Assembly: GCA_917880885.1 (NCBI GenBank)
Contig: OU862920.1
Coordinates: forward strand, 1,860,001-1,924,000
Length of the DNA: 64,000 bases
Direction: 5' to 3'
DNA from: Limnephilus marmoratus
Lineage: Eukaryota; Arthropoda; Insecta; Trichoptera; Limnephilidae
Positions 54,840-64,000 of this stretch are shown here, piece by piece. The notes under the pieces are model-generated. The model saw only the letters and a list, made by a program, of their open reading frames with translations, was not told the DNA's origin and did not search any database. Within the stretch, counting starts at the first letter, position 1; each line of letters starts with the position of its first letter. The translations under genes and the position numbers were made by a program.

Positions 54840-55472
54840 ATGTGCTCCAACGACAGCGCCCAGCAGTACATGGCCAATGCCAATAACTTGGTGAGTTCTT
54901 TAAATACGGCTTTTATGGACCCTACCAACAGATTTAATAAAGAACAAATGGCAAAATTATTGCCTAAACTATCTGAGCTGCTAGGAACCATTGGTGAAAT
55001 GGGCATAAAGTTGAGAATCATGGAAGGCGAATTAGGCGCCTACAAACAAATTATACAAAACCAACCACTCCAGTCCAACACTCAACTTGCTAATACCCCC
55101 AATTTATGCGAGGCCCTCGACGAAATCGAAGATAGGAAAACTAGATCAAAACATATAATTCTTTTTAATGTTCCTGAGAACCAGTCAACAAATCAAGCGC
55201 AATGTATTGTCGAAGACACAAACCGTGTCACAAGCATTTTAAATAAGGTCACCTCTTTGGATACCAACAAAATAAAACTGTACAGACTAGGGGCCAAGCG
55301 CAGTGACAAAATTCGGCCCATTAAAATGGAGTTTGGAGAAGAGTCACAAGCTAAGTTAATCCTCCAGAATAGACACGTTATTTCTAATGATATAAAAATC
55401 AAAGGTGATCAGACTGTATTACAGCGCAAACAATTGTCCGACCTGAGGAAAGAATTAGAAGATCGCCTATAA
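54840..55472 (+). CDS. LINE-D copy 2 ORF1, coiled-coil/RRM-like protein
   Basis: 210 codons, ATG start at 54840, no stop inside. N-terminal about 70 residues are helical (PKLSELLGTIGEMGIKLRIM) and could form a coiled coil; the central part RSKHIILFNVPENQ, KIKLYRLGAKRSDKIRPIKM and EFGEESQAKLILQNR resembles the RRM-like domain of L1-type ORF1 proteins. There are no CCHC knuckles, unlike LINE-D copy 1. Expected role: RNA binding in the retrotransposon RNP. It is the best-preserved complete ORF in the window. Confidence 0.7.
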   Translation: MCSNDSAQQYMANANNLVSSLNTAFMDPTNRFNKEQMAKLLPKLSELLGTIGEMGIKLRIMEGELGAYKQIIQNQPLQSNTQLANTPNLCEALDEIEDRKTRSKHIILFNVPENQSTNQAQCIVEDTNRVTSILNKVTSLDTNKIKLYRLGAKRSDKIRPIKMEFGEESQAKLILQNRHVISNDIKIKGDQTVLQRKQLSDLRKELEDRL

Positions 55473-55569
55473 GGTGGAGAAACGAATTTAACCATTAAAT
55501 ACATTAACTCTTGTCCAAAAATAATAAGTACATTGCCAAAAAACTAAGGATATTAACATCACTAAAAAT

Positions 55570-56900
55570 TTATTATCAAAATGTACGAGGGATACGAACA
55601 AAACTTCAACAATTTTCCAAAACTGCATCAACTCTTCCTCATTAAGTCATCATTTTTACAGAAACTTGGCTTGTTTCTGATATCAACACAGCTGAACTGG
55701 GATTACCAACTCACAATGTCTACAGACTGGATAGAAACAAGAATACTAGTTCTAAATCAAGAGGTGGCGGTGTCTTGCTAGTAATTTCTAAGAAATTAGT
55801 CTCAAAGCAGCTTAACACTACCTATAAAAATGTGGAACATGTTTTTATTATGATTAACACTAACAAAAAAAATAAAATCATATTAGGTTGGGTTTATATT
55901 CCTCCTTCATCTGATCTATTATCTACAAAAACCATATCGATGAGATTATCGACTATTAATATCCAAATACCCCGAAACAAAAATAATCATCGCAGGTGAC
56001 TAAAATCCACCTAACATTAATTGGGATCCCATATCCTCAGAATTATCCGGAACTAATCGCTCTAACTTATCTAACATTGAAAGTGAAATGTCCAATTTTT
56101 TAAATTTAAATTAATTAAATGAAAACAAAAACAGTAATGACAGAACTCTGGATCTAGTTTATTCTAATGTCAAATCTGTAACTGTAACTAAATCCTTAGA
56201 TACTCTTCTTCCTATGGACAATTACCACCCATCATTAGATATAACCATAAACAACACTATAGGTGAAAATCCTAAAATTAAACAAATGTCTCACAACTTT
56301 CATAAAGCCAATTATACTGAAATTTGTGACTTCCTCCTTAAGGTTGATTGGTCATTTCTAAATTATGGTGAATTAAATGACAATATCAAACAATTTTACT
56401 GTATTTTATAACAAAGTATAATAAGCCATGTACCTGTTACGTCAAGTAATATATCAACTTTTCCTAAATGGTTCAACAATAATCTTATAAACTTAGTCTT
56501 TAAAAAGAAGATTGCACACCACAAATTCAAAACAACGAGGTCATTTCATGATTATACTGAATTTCATAAGTTGCGTAAGCAATGTGCTGTAACTTCAGAT
56601 AAATGTTACAAAAACTATATAAAAGAAGTTGAAAACTCTATAAAATATAATGTTAAATCTTCCTTTAATTATTCTAAGTCATTACAAAACAATTATTCTT
56701 CTGTCCCTAACATTATGAACTATGGTGGCAAGACTTGTGCCAAAACTGATGATATTGTCAATCTATTTGCAGACTTTTTCAAAAGTGTATATGAGAATGA
56801 TGTCCCTGTTGATAGTATTCCCGAATTTGTTACAGATATTAACTTGCAATTATCTGAATTAGTAATTGTTATATATGTTAAATATTATTGCCTCGATTAA
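55570..56900 (+). pseudogene. LINE-D copy 2 ORF2, endonuclease half, broken
   Basis: In changing frames: YYQNVRGIRTKLQQFSKT, FTETWLVSDINTAELGLP, SRGGGVLLVISKKL, GWVYIPPSS, then AGD-stop-N where GDFN is expected (about 55990), DLVYSNVKSVTV, MDNYHPSLDI and the linker to NLFADFFKSVYE. At least four lesions. These are the AP-endonuclease and connector regions; the catalytic motif is lost at the stop. Confidence 0.7.
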
Positions 56901-58416
56901 ACTCTTGGTACCAAAAACAAGTTCTGGTCCTGATAATGTCCCATCCATATTCTTAAAAAACTGGATAAATTCTCTTTCTTATCCATTGTACATAATCTTT
57001 AACAAATCTCTTAAAACAGGCCAATTCCCCAATAGCTGGAAATCCTGCTATCTCACCCCCATGTTCAAGAAGGGTTCAAAAAACGATGTTTGCAACTACA
57101 GATCTATTTGTATTCTGTCTAGCATTCCAAAGCTCTTTGAAAAAATCATTCATAGCAAAATATCCTCTAATATTAAACATGTTATTACCAATTGCCAACA
57201 TGGGTTTGTCTCTTCTAGATCTACTCTCACAAACCTTACAGTATATGAAAACTATATAAACACAGCATTGACTAACAGGCAATAGGTAGACTCCATCTAT
57301 ACTGATTTTTCCAAGGCTTTCGATAAGGTCTGCCACAAAATATTAATAAATAAACTAAAAAAATTAGGGATAAGTGGTAATTTTTTGGCTTGGTTGATCA
57401 GCTACTTATCTGATAGGTTACTCTTTGTAAAGATTAATGACTGTTTATCTCACGAATTTATTGCTACCAGCGGTGTTCCGCAAGGTTCTCACCTGGGACC
57501 TTTATTATTTATCCTATTCATCAATGACGTTACTAGCATTTTTCATGATGTCGAAGTTTTACTCTTTTCCGATGATATGAAACTGTTTAAAGTCATTAAT
57601 GATGTGCACGATTGCATAATCTTACAAGAGAATCTCAATAACTTTTTCAAATGGTGTTCAGGTAATAAACTTCAGCTAAATATTAACAAATGCCAAGTTA
57701 TGAGGTTCTACAAAATTAAACGCCCAATAATATATAATTATGCACTCTGTAATGTAGACTTAATCTCTCTAGTAGAAATATTTGACCTAGGCATAATTTT
57801 TGACCAGAAACTCTGCTTTGTATCTCATGTAACTTCTATAGCCAACAGGGCTATGAAAATGTTAGGTTTTATTTTAAGGATTTCCAAAGATTTTAAAAAT
57901 ATTCACACATTAAAAATTCTGTTCACATCTCTCGTTAGAAGCATTCTAGAATATAAATCTACAATTTGGTCACCTGTCTTCAATAATCACATTAATATCA
58001 TTGAAAAAGTCCAACGCAAGTTTTTGAGGTGTATTAATTTTCGAATTGGAATCCCTTTAGAATCAATAAATTATGACTTTTTATTACACTTATTGAAATT
58101 GTCGAAGTTAAGTGACAGAAGAAAATTTTTTGATCTAATATTTTTATACAAAATTGTAAATCATCAGTTGGATAGCCCTGATATATTAAAGTTGATTCAC
58201 TTTCATGTACCTACCATTAGATCAAGGTTCCCTAGTATGTGTTATTGTGACAATTATCCGTCTGTCGCAGGATATAATTCTGTTATAAATAGAATACTCA
58301 CCATTGGTAATTTTTATGTCAATGTTGCCGATATTTTTAATATTTCCTTATTAAAATACAAGGCTCTACTTATCAAACATTTCAGTCTTATGTATTGTAA
58401 CGAGGTTACTTCATAA
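56896..58416 (+). pseudogene. LINE-D copy 2 ORF2, reverse transcriptase
   Basis: Reads KTSSGPDNVPSIFLKNW, SWKSCYLTPMFKKGSKNDVC, NYRSICILSSIPKLFEKII, a stop at 57283, then DSIYTDFSKAFDKVCHKIL, SGVPQGSHLGPLLFILFIND and LLFSDDMKLF. The catalytic motif is FSDD instead of FADD, a change that is conservative but rare. The C-terminus from 57840 to 58416 is intact, with SLVRSILEYKSTIWSP and the jockey-type tail ending YCNEVTS. From 57385 on the frame is open for 343 codons. Confidence 0.75.
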
Positions 58417-58619
58417 CAAGTTTTTCTTTTTATTTCTTTATATCCTTTTAAAGTTTTCATTAGCTGTTAGAATTTTTTTCTCTTTTCTCTTATTATGAGA
58501 AATTAAAAAAAAATCTTTCTTCACTGTACTATGACTGTTTAAATATATTAAATAACACATGTTTGTAAATGGCACTTTGTGCCGTAAATTTTAAATAAAT
58601 AAATAAATATAGATTTTTC

Positions 58620-58900
58620 AATTTTTGGTACTTCGAAAATTTTAAACAATGATGCTGAAGGGAATGTTGGTTGTTTTTTTTTTCAAAATTACTTTAATAA
58701 TTAGTTTTTGTACCACCTTTACAGGGCTTATATTTTTTCATTCGCAGCTCCCCATCCAATGATTCCACACTGAATTAATGATTTGACTAGTGTATAATAG
58801 ATTTTTTTGGGGTTATTTAGCTTGAGAGTATTTCTTAATCTAATAAATAAATAATACATTTTCTTAACAAGAACATTAAAATTTAAACAAATCAGTTATT
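58620..58900 (-). pseudogene. LINE-C RT fragment
   Basis: Minus strand reads KMYYLFIRLRNTLKLNNPKK, IYYTLVKSLIQCGIIGWGAAN then stops. It matches 42850-42960 of LINE-C. Inserted directly behind the LINE-D tail. Confidence 0.65.
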
Positions 58901-59146
58901 TTGTTTTTATCATTATAATATTTATCAACATGTTTCAAAACCAATGGTTTCTTCTTCAGGATAAAATAAATAAAAAAATCTAATTTTTATTAGGACAACT
59001 CTCTTTTATAACCTTTGACGGTTTTTCCCATCAATGTTATACATCATTTCTAGGTTAGAAACCAGTTTTTAGAACACAATTCTTCCAATGAAAAAGGAAG
59101 TTTTTTTTATTATTTTTTTATGTATACCTCACAATAGTCCCATAGT

Positions 59147-59400
59147 CTCAGCTGCTCCCGTCTGGACCCAGTAAGGCTTTGGCATCCCCAATTGAGGTAT
59201 GTTGTGAGGCTGAAGATAGTGGGGAGGGGAAGGAGAAGGGAAAGAGTAAGGTGGGGAAGTACCTGGCTATTCAGAACTGGTCACCAAGCTAAAGATACTG
59301 CAAGCAATTGACGGCCTCCGTGGTCAAGGAGTAAGGCTATTTATTGACTCGCAATTTGAAGGTCAAAGGGATCGAATCTCGGCGTGGGCAAATAAATTTT
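59147..59400 (+). repeat. SINE-B with tRNA-like region
   Basis: 59150-59285 matches 34545-34680. It is followed at 59306-59388 by a tRNA-like stretch: CCTCCGTGGTCAAGGAGTAA (box A-like) and AAGGGATCGAATCTCGGC (box B-like). Typical insect tRNA-derived SINE heads look like this; the order relative to the other part is reversed from expectation, so two SINEs may abut. Confidence 0.5.
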
Positions 59401-59439
59401 ATTTGATTAATTTGTATTATTTCACAAACTAAACTATAT

Positions 59440-60060
59440 ACAACACACTGACGAAATCATCAACAAAGCCAACAAAATGCTGGGATTTATAATTCGTATA
59501 ACAAAACCTTTCCGCAACATTAAGATGAATATATACGTGAAATCCTATTTATGCACTATTTTGATTAATCTTTACGACGAATCGGCTTACAGTATGAACA
59601 TCAAAAAATATGCTACGGATAATTCGAAGCTTTTTCTAGCTTTTCTATGTATTGGAATTACAATAAAATTATTATTTATGTTACAAAAAATATAAGCGTA
59701 CACCACCAAAAAAAAAATTTTTTCATGACTTAACTATGAAACAATTTTTAAAATATACAAGAAACAATTTTTAAAATATACCCCCGTATGGCTAAGACTA
59801 TTTTTGAGGTTTTCCATGTTCTAACTTTTTTTCGTTCTTATAAAATTATGCCCAAAATAAATAAAAACCACTTTTTCGCTTACTAGCCTCATGCAAAAAG
59901 ACGCTCGATTTTAAAATTTTGCAAGCATGAGATTCGAAATATTTCTAGCGTTTATATTCCTCTTAAGACTCTTTATTCCCTTTACACAGCGTACATCCGT
60001 CCCCACTTGGAACACTGCAACGCGCACACCGATCCGATGTCGAAAGAATTAAAAAAAAAA
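59440..60060 (+). pseudogene. LINE-D-like RT fragment, split by a hAT piece
   Basis: Left: TDEIINKANKMLGFIIRITK, PFRNIK (to about 59526). Right, from 59965: LKTLYSLYTAYIRPHLEHCN, the next RT block. Between them, 59530-59960 is the inverted homologue of the interior of the hAT at 16697-17896. Stops follow 60050. Confidence 0.6.
59530..59960. mobile_element. hAT interior fragment, inverted relative to 17030-17430
   Basis: Shares TTGGAATTACAATAAAATTA, ACAAAAAATATAAGCGTA, AAATAAATAAAAACCACTTT and ATATTTCTAGCGTTTATATT with the reverse complement of 17040-17430. Terminal repeats are missing. Confidence 0.65.
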
Positions 60061-60486
60061 ATATTTACAAAACTAACGCTTTCCTAATGCTTTCTTTGGT
60101 CACGATATTAATAATGCAAAATATAATACAACATATTCTCCTAGCCGCTTTTTCACGCTCGATCTGCCACGATTACCTAAAGTTGTAGATAACTTTTTTT
60201 TAAATCTGTGATTAATCTGTAAACGATTTGTCTTTTTTCCGATTTTCGCAATTAATTTCGATTGAAGACATTCCGTCAAATTTCATCTTTTTATATAATT
60301 CAGTTAACTTTGTAGATGCAACAAAGAAACTAAAAATTGGAACGAAACGCCAAAAACAGCCGCGTTCTGTTGAGAGCCGTTATAAATAATTTATAAGCGT
60401 ATTGGAACTAAACACTAAACAGTCCAGCACTTTGTTGAAGACCATAATAATAATAAATAAGTGAAAGCATATTGAGCGCTTTCGTA
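60061..60486. other. No recognised feature
   Basis: AT-rich, possibly decayed RT sequence; nothing readable. Confidence 0.25.
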
Positions 60487-60488
60487 TA

Positions 60489-61191
60489 CCGTGACGATTC
60501 ACGGTTACGGTACCGTAATGGCACAAAAAAAGCTTAAAACATTGGTTCTTTATCCTAATAATGCAGCGGCTCTTTCTTACACATTAAATAATGGTGAGAC
60601 AAAGGATGAGACACTCAATATGCGGGTGTATCAGACACTAGAACACTACTGTTAGAACAGTACTACTTTTTTCCTTTAAAGGAAACAAAAATGTATTATT
60701 ACGACTCAGCTACGGCGACGGGAATTGCGTTTCATTTTCTTTAAGGGAGAAGTATGATAATGATGGTATGTTTTCTTTGGGGGGGTGCAGACATACGTTC
60801 ACCGTTTTTCTCATTTTCGACTCTTGTTATTTAATGGTTAAGAAAGCGCTGCAGCGTTATATGTTTTAGAACAAAAGCAAAACCATCCACGCATTGACGT
60901 TTGAGTTTTTGATTTTTTGAAATTCACTCACACTTCAAAATTATCCTTATAACTATATTCCATAATTTCAAAATTATCGTCAGGGCTATTGTAGGGGTCT
61001 ACGGGACGTCACGGTGCGTTGCGTGAGAGAGATGCAAGAAAATGATTACGTTTACCTTTGGAGCAAACAGACCTACGTACATTGTGTATCTCATCTTTTG
61101 AAAGAGCTGCAACATTATTAGAATATAGAATGTAGGTACGTTTTATGCTTTTTTTGTGCCGTCACGGTACCGTAATCGTGAATCATCACAG
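60489..61191. mobile_element. 703-bp MITE with 43-bp palindrome-containing TIRs
   Basis: TIRs C(C/T)GTGA(C/T)GATTCACG then (A/G)TTACGGTACCGT and GGCACAAAAAAAGC; flanked by TA at 60487-60488 and 61192-61193. The left TIR contains the perfect 14-bp palindrome TTACGGTACCGTAA. No transposase inside. Confidence 0.85.
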
Positions 61192-61193
61192 TA

Positions 61194-61976
61194 ATAATGT
61201 AAAAACGTCAAAGTGCTCATTGGGAACATCTAACAGACCAGCGTTCTGCTAAAGACAGTCGTGAATAAGTTATAAGCACTTTGGATTTAAACAGACAGAA
61301 ATATTCTCAACCCAAAGATGCGTTAATTTTGGATATTGCCCCAAAATTTATCGTAAAAGAGAATATTATGTCAATACTCGCTGTACGCTTGGAACTTGAT
61401 TGAACCAGCATCCAGCCGAACCTAATCATTGGGTAATTGACCACCTCTAAAACTGCTTGCTTTTCTACCTTTTTAATGTATCCACAATATTAGTAGGTTC
61501 ATAGTACATTTTGTGAAATCGTGTAAACACCGTCTTGTTGTTGATCCAACAGATAGCTTTACCACATCAATGCCTGTCACCAAAGAATATTACAATAACA
61601 TAAAATATGAAATTCCCCGACTATTTAGTACTACCGTGAGCAAACACAAAAAGCAAGGTCGAATTCCATCTAGGACAGTAAAATGCATAGGAAACGTTCG
61701 GCACGGAAATTACTCGATCTGAAATAGGTACAACTGGTAATAAAGAACTCCATTAAAAAATATGGCTTAAAAATATATTCATATACATCATAGGTTCTCA
61801 ACCTTCTTTTGCCCACCGCCCACTTTGAGAACATATTTTTTTCTAGAGCCCCCCAATTTTTTTTTGTGGGGTCGAGTTAAAAAAGCAATTCTTTTATTTT
61901 TAACTACCGAGTTGCTATCTCCTTCCTTCTTGTATTCATGATATAGTGTCAATTTTTAATAATAATACATATATAT
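61194..61976. other. Unassigned
   Basis: A 69-codon plus frame (61513-61722) is not recognised. 61810-61865 (GCCCACCGCCCACTTTGAGA) looks like a hAT end without partner. Microsatellite (AT)n near 61968-61979. Confidence 0.25.
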
Positions 61977-62530
61977 ATATACTAGCTGACCCCGCCACGC
62001 GTTGCTGTGGCTAACGAAACACAACGCCATCTATTGGATGGTTACCCAACCCATATAACCAAAATTTGTGTCGATAAATTAACTGACACGGCCATCTGTT
62101 AGAAACTTATGGAACTTACAAATAATTACAAAGCATTGTCCTGTAACCAATATTTAATTAACATTTAACTCGCAATAATATAATTAATATATGTATAATA
62201 ATAATCAATACACATATATATTAAAAAAAAAGAGAGTCCAAAAAATCGTGCATCTCGTAAAAACTCAGAAACGAGTCCCGGTACGATCAGGGGAGTTATA
62301 CGGTGTGGTAGATCTCTATCCCCCTACTAGAAGACGGTTCCCGTTTTTACCTAAAAGGCGTGAAGTTTCGCCTTCTTGAAATTTCTAGAACAGTCTTCCG
62401 AAAAGTTCTAGAAGATTCGATAAAGCTATAGAAAGTTCTGGAAGGAGTGGCGGTGTATGGCGTGGAATGTTCGGGAATAGGGAATCGGAAGCATTATTGT
62501 GGAACATTCCAGAACACTCTCAAATGTTGT
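61977..62530 (-). mobile_element. Helitron end (minus) and associated repeat
   Basis: ACTAGCTGACCCCGCCACGC, GTTGCTGTGG at 61980 is a minus-strand Helitron 3' end, very close to 7096. The text at 62260-62330 matches 35260-35345. A 5' end was not identified. Confidence 0.5.
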
Positions 62531-62539
62531 CCTGAGAGA

Positions 62540-62710
62540 AGCAGTGTCCATCATCAGGGCAGATGTATATCTGACGAAGACACTGCAACGCTGTCCGAAA
62601 CGTTGGCTAAAGAAGGAGGTAGCGCAACACGGCATAATACCCCAAAAACTAATAACAAAAATACTTTTGGCCGTGAAAATCTAAAATCGTATCCGAAGTT
62701 GTACGTGGAT
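62540..62710 (+). repeat. Penelope-like repeat (copy 3)
   Basis: A short inverted arm CAGTGTCCATCATCAGGGCA at 62545-62564 precedes the direct unit CTGACGAAGACACTGCAACG, CTGTCCGAAACGTTGGCT, GGCATAATACCCC, AAAACTAATAACAA and GGCCGTGAAAATCTAAAATC. The last part also follows copy 1 (5740). CTGACGA still fits the CUGANGA core. Confidence 0.55.
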
Positions 62711-62869
62711 TTTTATATTCTTCTGATATCTTACTGATTTATTGAAATGTAAGTTATTTAGCTGTAGGTACTTCTTTGAAAGCTTGTACGTAATATTTTT
62801 ATATATTTTGTCGATTGTAGATAAAGTGAACATTGAAATTATTTTTTTAGTAGAAAAGGTAGATGGTTT

Positions 62870-63250
62870 TTTTCAGGATAACCATAATTATCAATCTTGG
62901 AACAATTTTGAGTGGATTTAAAATAACATCATATGTTCCTCCCCAGCCCATACCGTATTGTAAATTGTAATACAGATTGAACAATTTAATAGTACACTCT
63001 TTTTAGGTTGTCTGGTCTAAGAACATTTCTAAGACTTATAAATGTATAAATACATTTCTTAGTTCTTTTTAAAGTTCACAAAAATGTGTCATACACCAAG
63101 GTATTTAATGTTGGAAGTTGGATTAAGTATTGAACATGCTTGATCACAATTGTTCCACTGCGAATGGAAGACAAATATTGGCTATTTAACAGATTTATTT
63201 ACAAAATTTAATAAGGTTAACTTAAAGTTGATAAGGTGACTGTCTAAATT
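62870..63250 (-). pseudogene. LINE-C RT fragment
   Basis: Minus strand: PTSNIKYLGV then, with shifts, MYLYIYKS, RPDNLKRV and an YGLGRN-like block, corresponding to the post-YADD region of LINE-C. Heavily decayed. Confidence 0.5.
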
Positions 63251-63284
63251 TAATAACGACAAAGACCTTACTTGCCAGAATTAA

Positions 63285-63500
63285 TGAATTGAAGCAAAAC
63301 ATTGGAAGACGTTAATTTTCCCAGTTACCCACTTTGTCATTGACAAACGTCCAGAATGATGACATTCAACGTTCAAAGGTCCTTCACACAGATTTCAAAA
63401 CGAGGTTTGAAGATGTTTTGACTATGGAAATACCACCCTGGATTATCGGTCCATAAGGTGACATAGAAGAATCTGAAATCATATTTATTACAAAGGTGAA
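63285..63500 (+). pseudogene. hAT (Buster/FAM200-like) transposase fragment
   Basis: Plus strand: VLHTDFKTRFEDVLTMEIPP, WIIGP, resembling the DFKSRF-DL---IP-WVINPF block of Buster-type hAT transposases and their host derivatives. Only about 70 codons remain with frame changes; it ends at the neighbouring hAT terminus. Confidence 0.45.
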
Positions 63501-63503
63501 GTC

Positions 63504-64000
63504 CAGCGCCGGATCTGCCATACGTTCAAAAACGTGCAAAAACCTGGCGCCAACTCCGAAGGGGCGCCGTGAGAAAATAAATATTGTATTAAAATTTAGT
63601 TATAATATTCCCTGAATCGTTTAAAAATTACCCATAGTACGAAATAATTATTACGCTCTAGCAACACTTTCCAAAGAAACAGAATGCGCACGCATTAGGT
63701 TGGTATCAACGGCTTACGAATTTATAGTCAGTTACAGAATTTTTTTACAAATTCCATATATTTAGTTTAAACGTAAGATCTATTTTTCCATATATCTTTT
63801 ACCGTCTTTTACGACGAATGGGTGCGATCCAAATTAAATAACCAATCACAGCGCGGTATTTTTGTTCTAGTGAATCAAACAAACCGACCGTGTCAGTGTA
63901 AGCGTCTTTCGTAAGCCGTTGATACCATACGTCAGTGTTTAGTGTTTGTATGGTGTTTGTTCGCTCAACACAGGGGAAATGCAAGGTACAAATTTGAGGT
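63504..64000 (-). mobile_element. Second copy of the 53471 hAT, inverted, cut by window end
   Basis: Starts CAGCGCCGGATCTGCC and follows the reverse complement of 53471-54520 closely (for example GTTGGTATCAACGGCTTACG, then ACCGTCTTTTACGACG). It runs off the window at 64000. No gene. Confidence 0.85.

Larger units (their letters stand above)
54740..58607 (+). mobile_element. LINE-D copy 2, jockey-type element
   Basis: Plus strand, ORF1 54840-55472, ORF2 in pieces 55570-58416, 3' UTR ending CTTTGTGCCGTAAATTTTAA then (ATAA)n near 58607. The 5' start is not fixed. Several stops and frameshifts in the endonuclease half; the RT half is much better kept. Confidence 0.8.

Noticed and set aside
1..64000. 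rRNA genes, bacterial operons, promoters with -10/-35 boxes or riboswitches
   Set aside because: None seen; the window is TE-rich eukaryotic DNA.

Overview
The window is AT-rich, intron-scale eukaryotic DNA, almost certainly from an insect; I cannot fix the order from sequence alone. Evidence is the mix of non-LTR retrotransposons, hAT, Tc1/mariner/pogo and Helitron elements, arthropod-style MITEs, and the absence of bacterial-type operons. Essentially all coding-like sequence belongs to transposable elements (TEs), most of it broken. The only candidate for an ordinary host gene is one putative exon at 30763-31304.

Layout. 0-5.8 kb: a 5'-truncated retrotransposon (family named here LINE-A), piggyBac-like termini, a dead Tc1 transposase, an RT fragment, a LINE-B copy with a 14-bp target duplication (TSD), and a Penelope-like inverted repeat. 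5.9-8.8 kb: a SINE-like repeat split by a hAT element that is itself split by a 2.45-kb TA-flanked transposon carrying Helitron pieces. 9-16 kb: fragments, a purine-rich tract, a hAT deletion derivative (12240-13048), SINE-A, and short LINE-B tails. 16.4-19.1 kb: LINE-A copy 2 split by a 1200-bp hAT element with a perfect 8-bp TSD. 20.1-22.35 kb: a pogo/Tc1-like element with seven exact copies of its own 11-bp motif. 23-24.1 kb: LINE-C. 24.3-25 kb: degenerate ~200-bp tandem repeats. 25-29.7 kb: a nearly full-length jockey-type element (LINE-D copy 1, ORF1+ORF2). 30-36 kb: SINE-A copies, the candidate host exon, LINE fragments, MITEs. 36.2-36.9 kb: a short Helitron.

37.05-47.83 kb is a deep nest: a Helitron interrupted by a Tc1/mariner element, which is interrupted by two hAT elements; the larger hAT contains a tRNA-bearing tandem/inverted array, a truncated LINE-C, and a foldback repeat that is itself split by a solo LTR. 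Most levels are bounded by a readable TSD. 48-54.5 kb: MITEs, a 4 x 69-bp minisatellite, a dimeric foldback element, a TA-flanked element with a repeated 12-bp motif, and a 1050-bp hAT with perfect TSD. 54.7-58.6 kb: LINE-D copy 2. 58.6-64 kb: LINE fragments, a 703-bp MITE with long terminal inverted repeats (TIRs), a Penelope-like repeat, a Buster-like hAT transposase fragment, and an inverted second copy of the 53.5-kb hAT.

The elements interact as parasites and hosts: SINE-A shares its 3' stem-loop and poly(A) tail with LINE-A and probably uses its machinery; the short hAT, TA and Helitron copies depend on transposases not encoded here. Names LINE-A/B/C/D and SINE-A/B are local labels, not database names.
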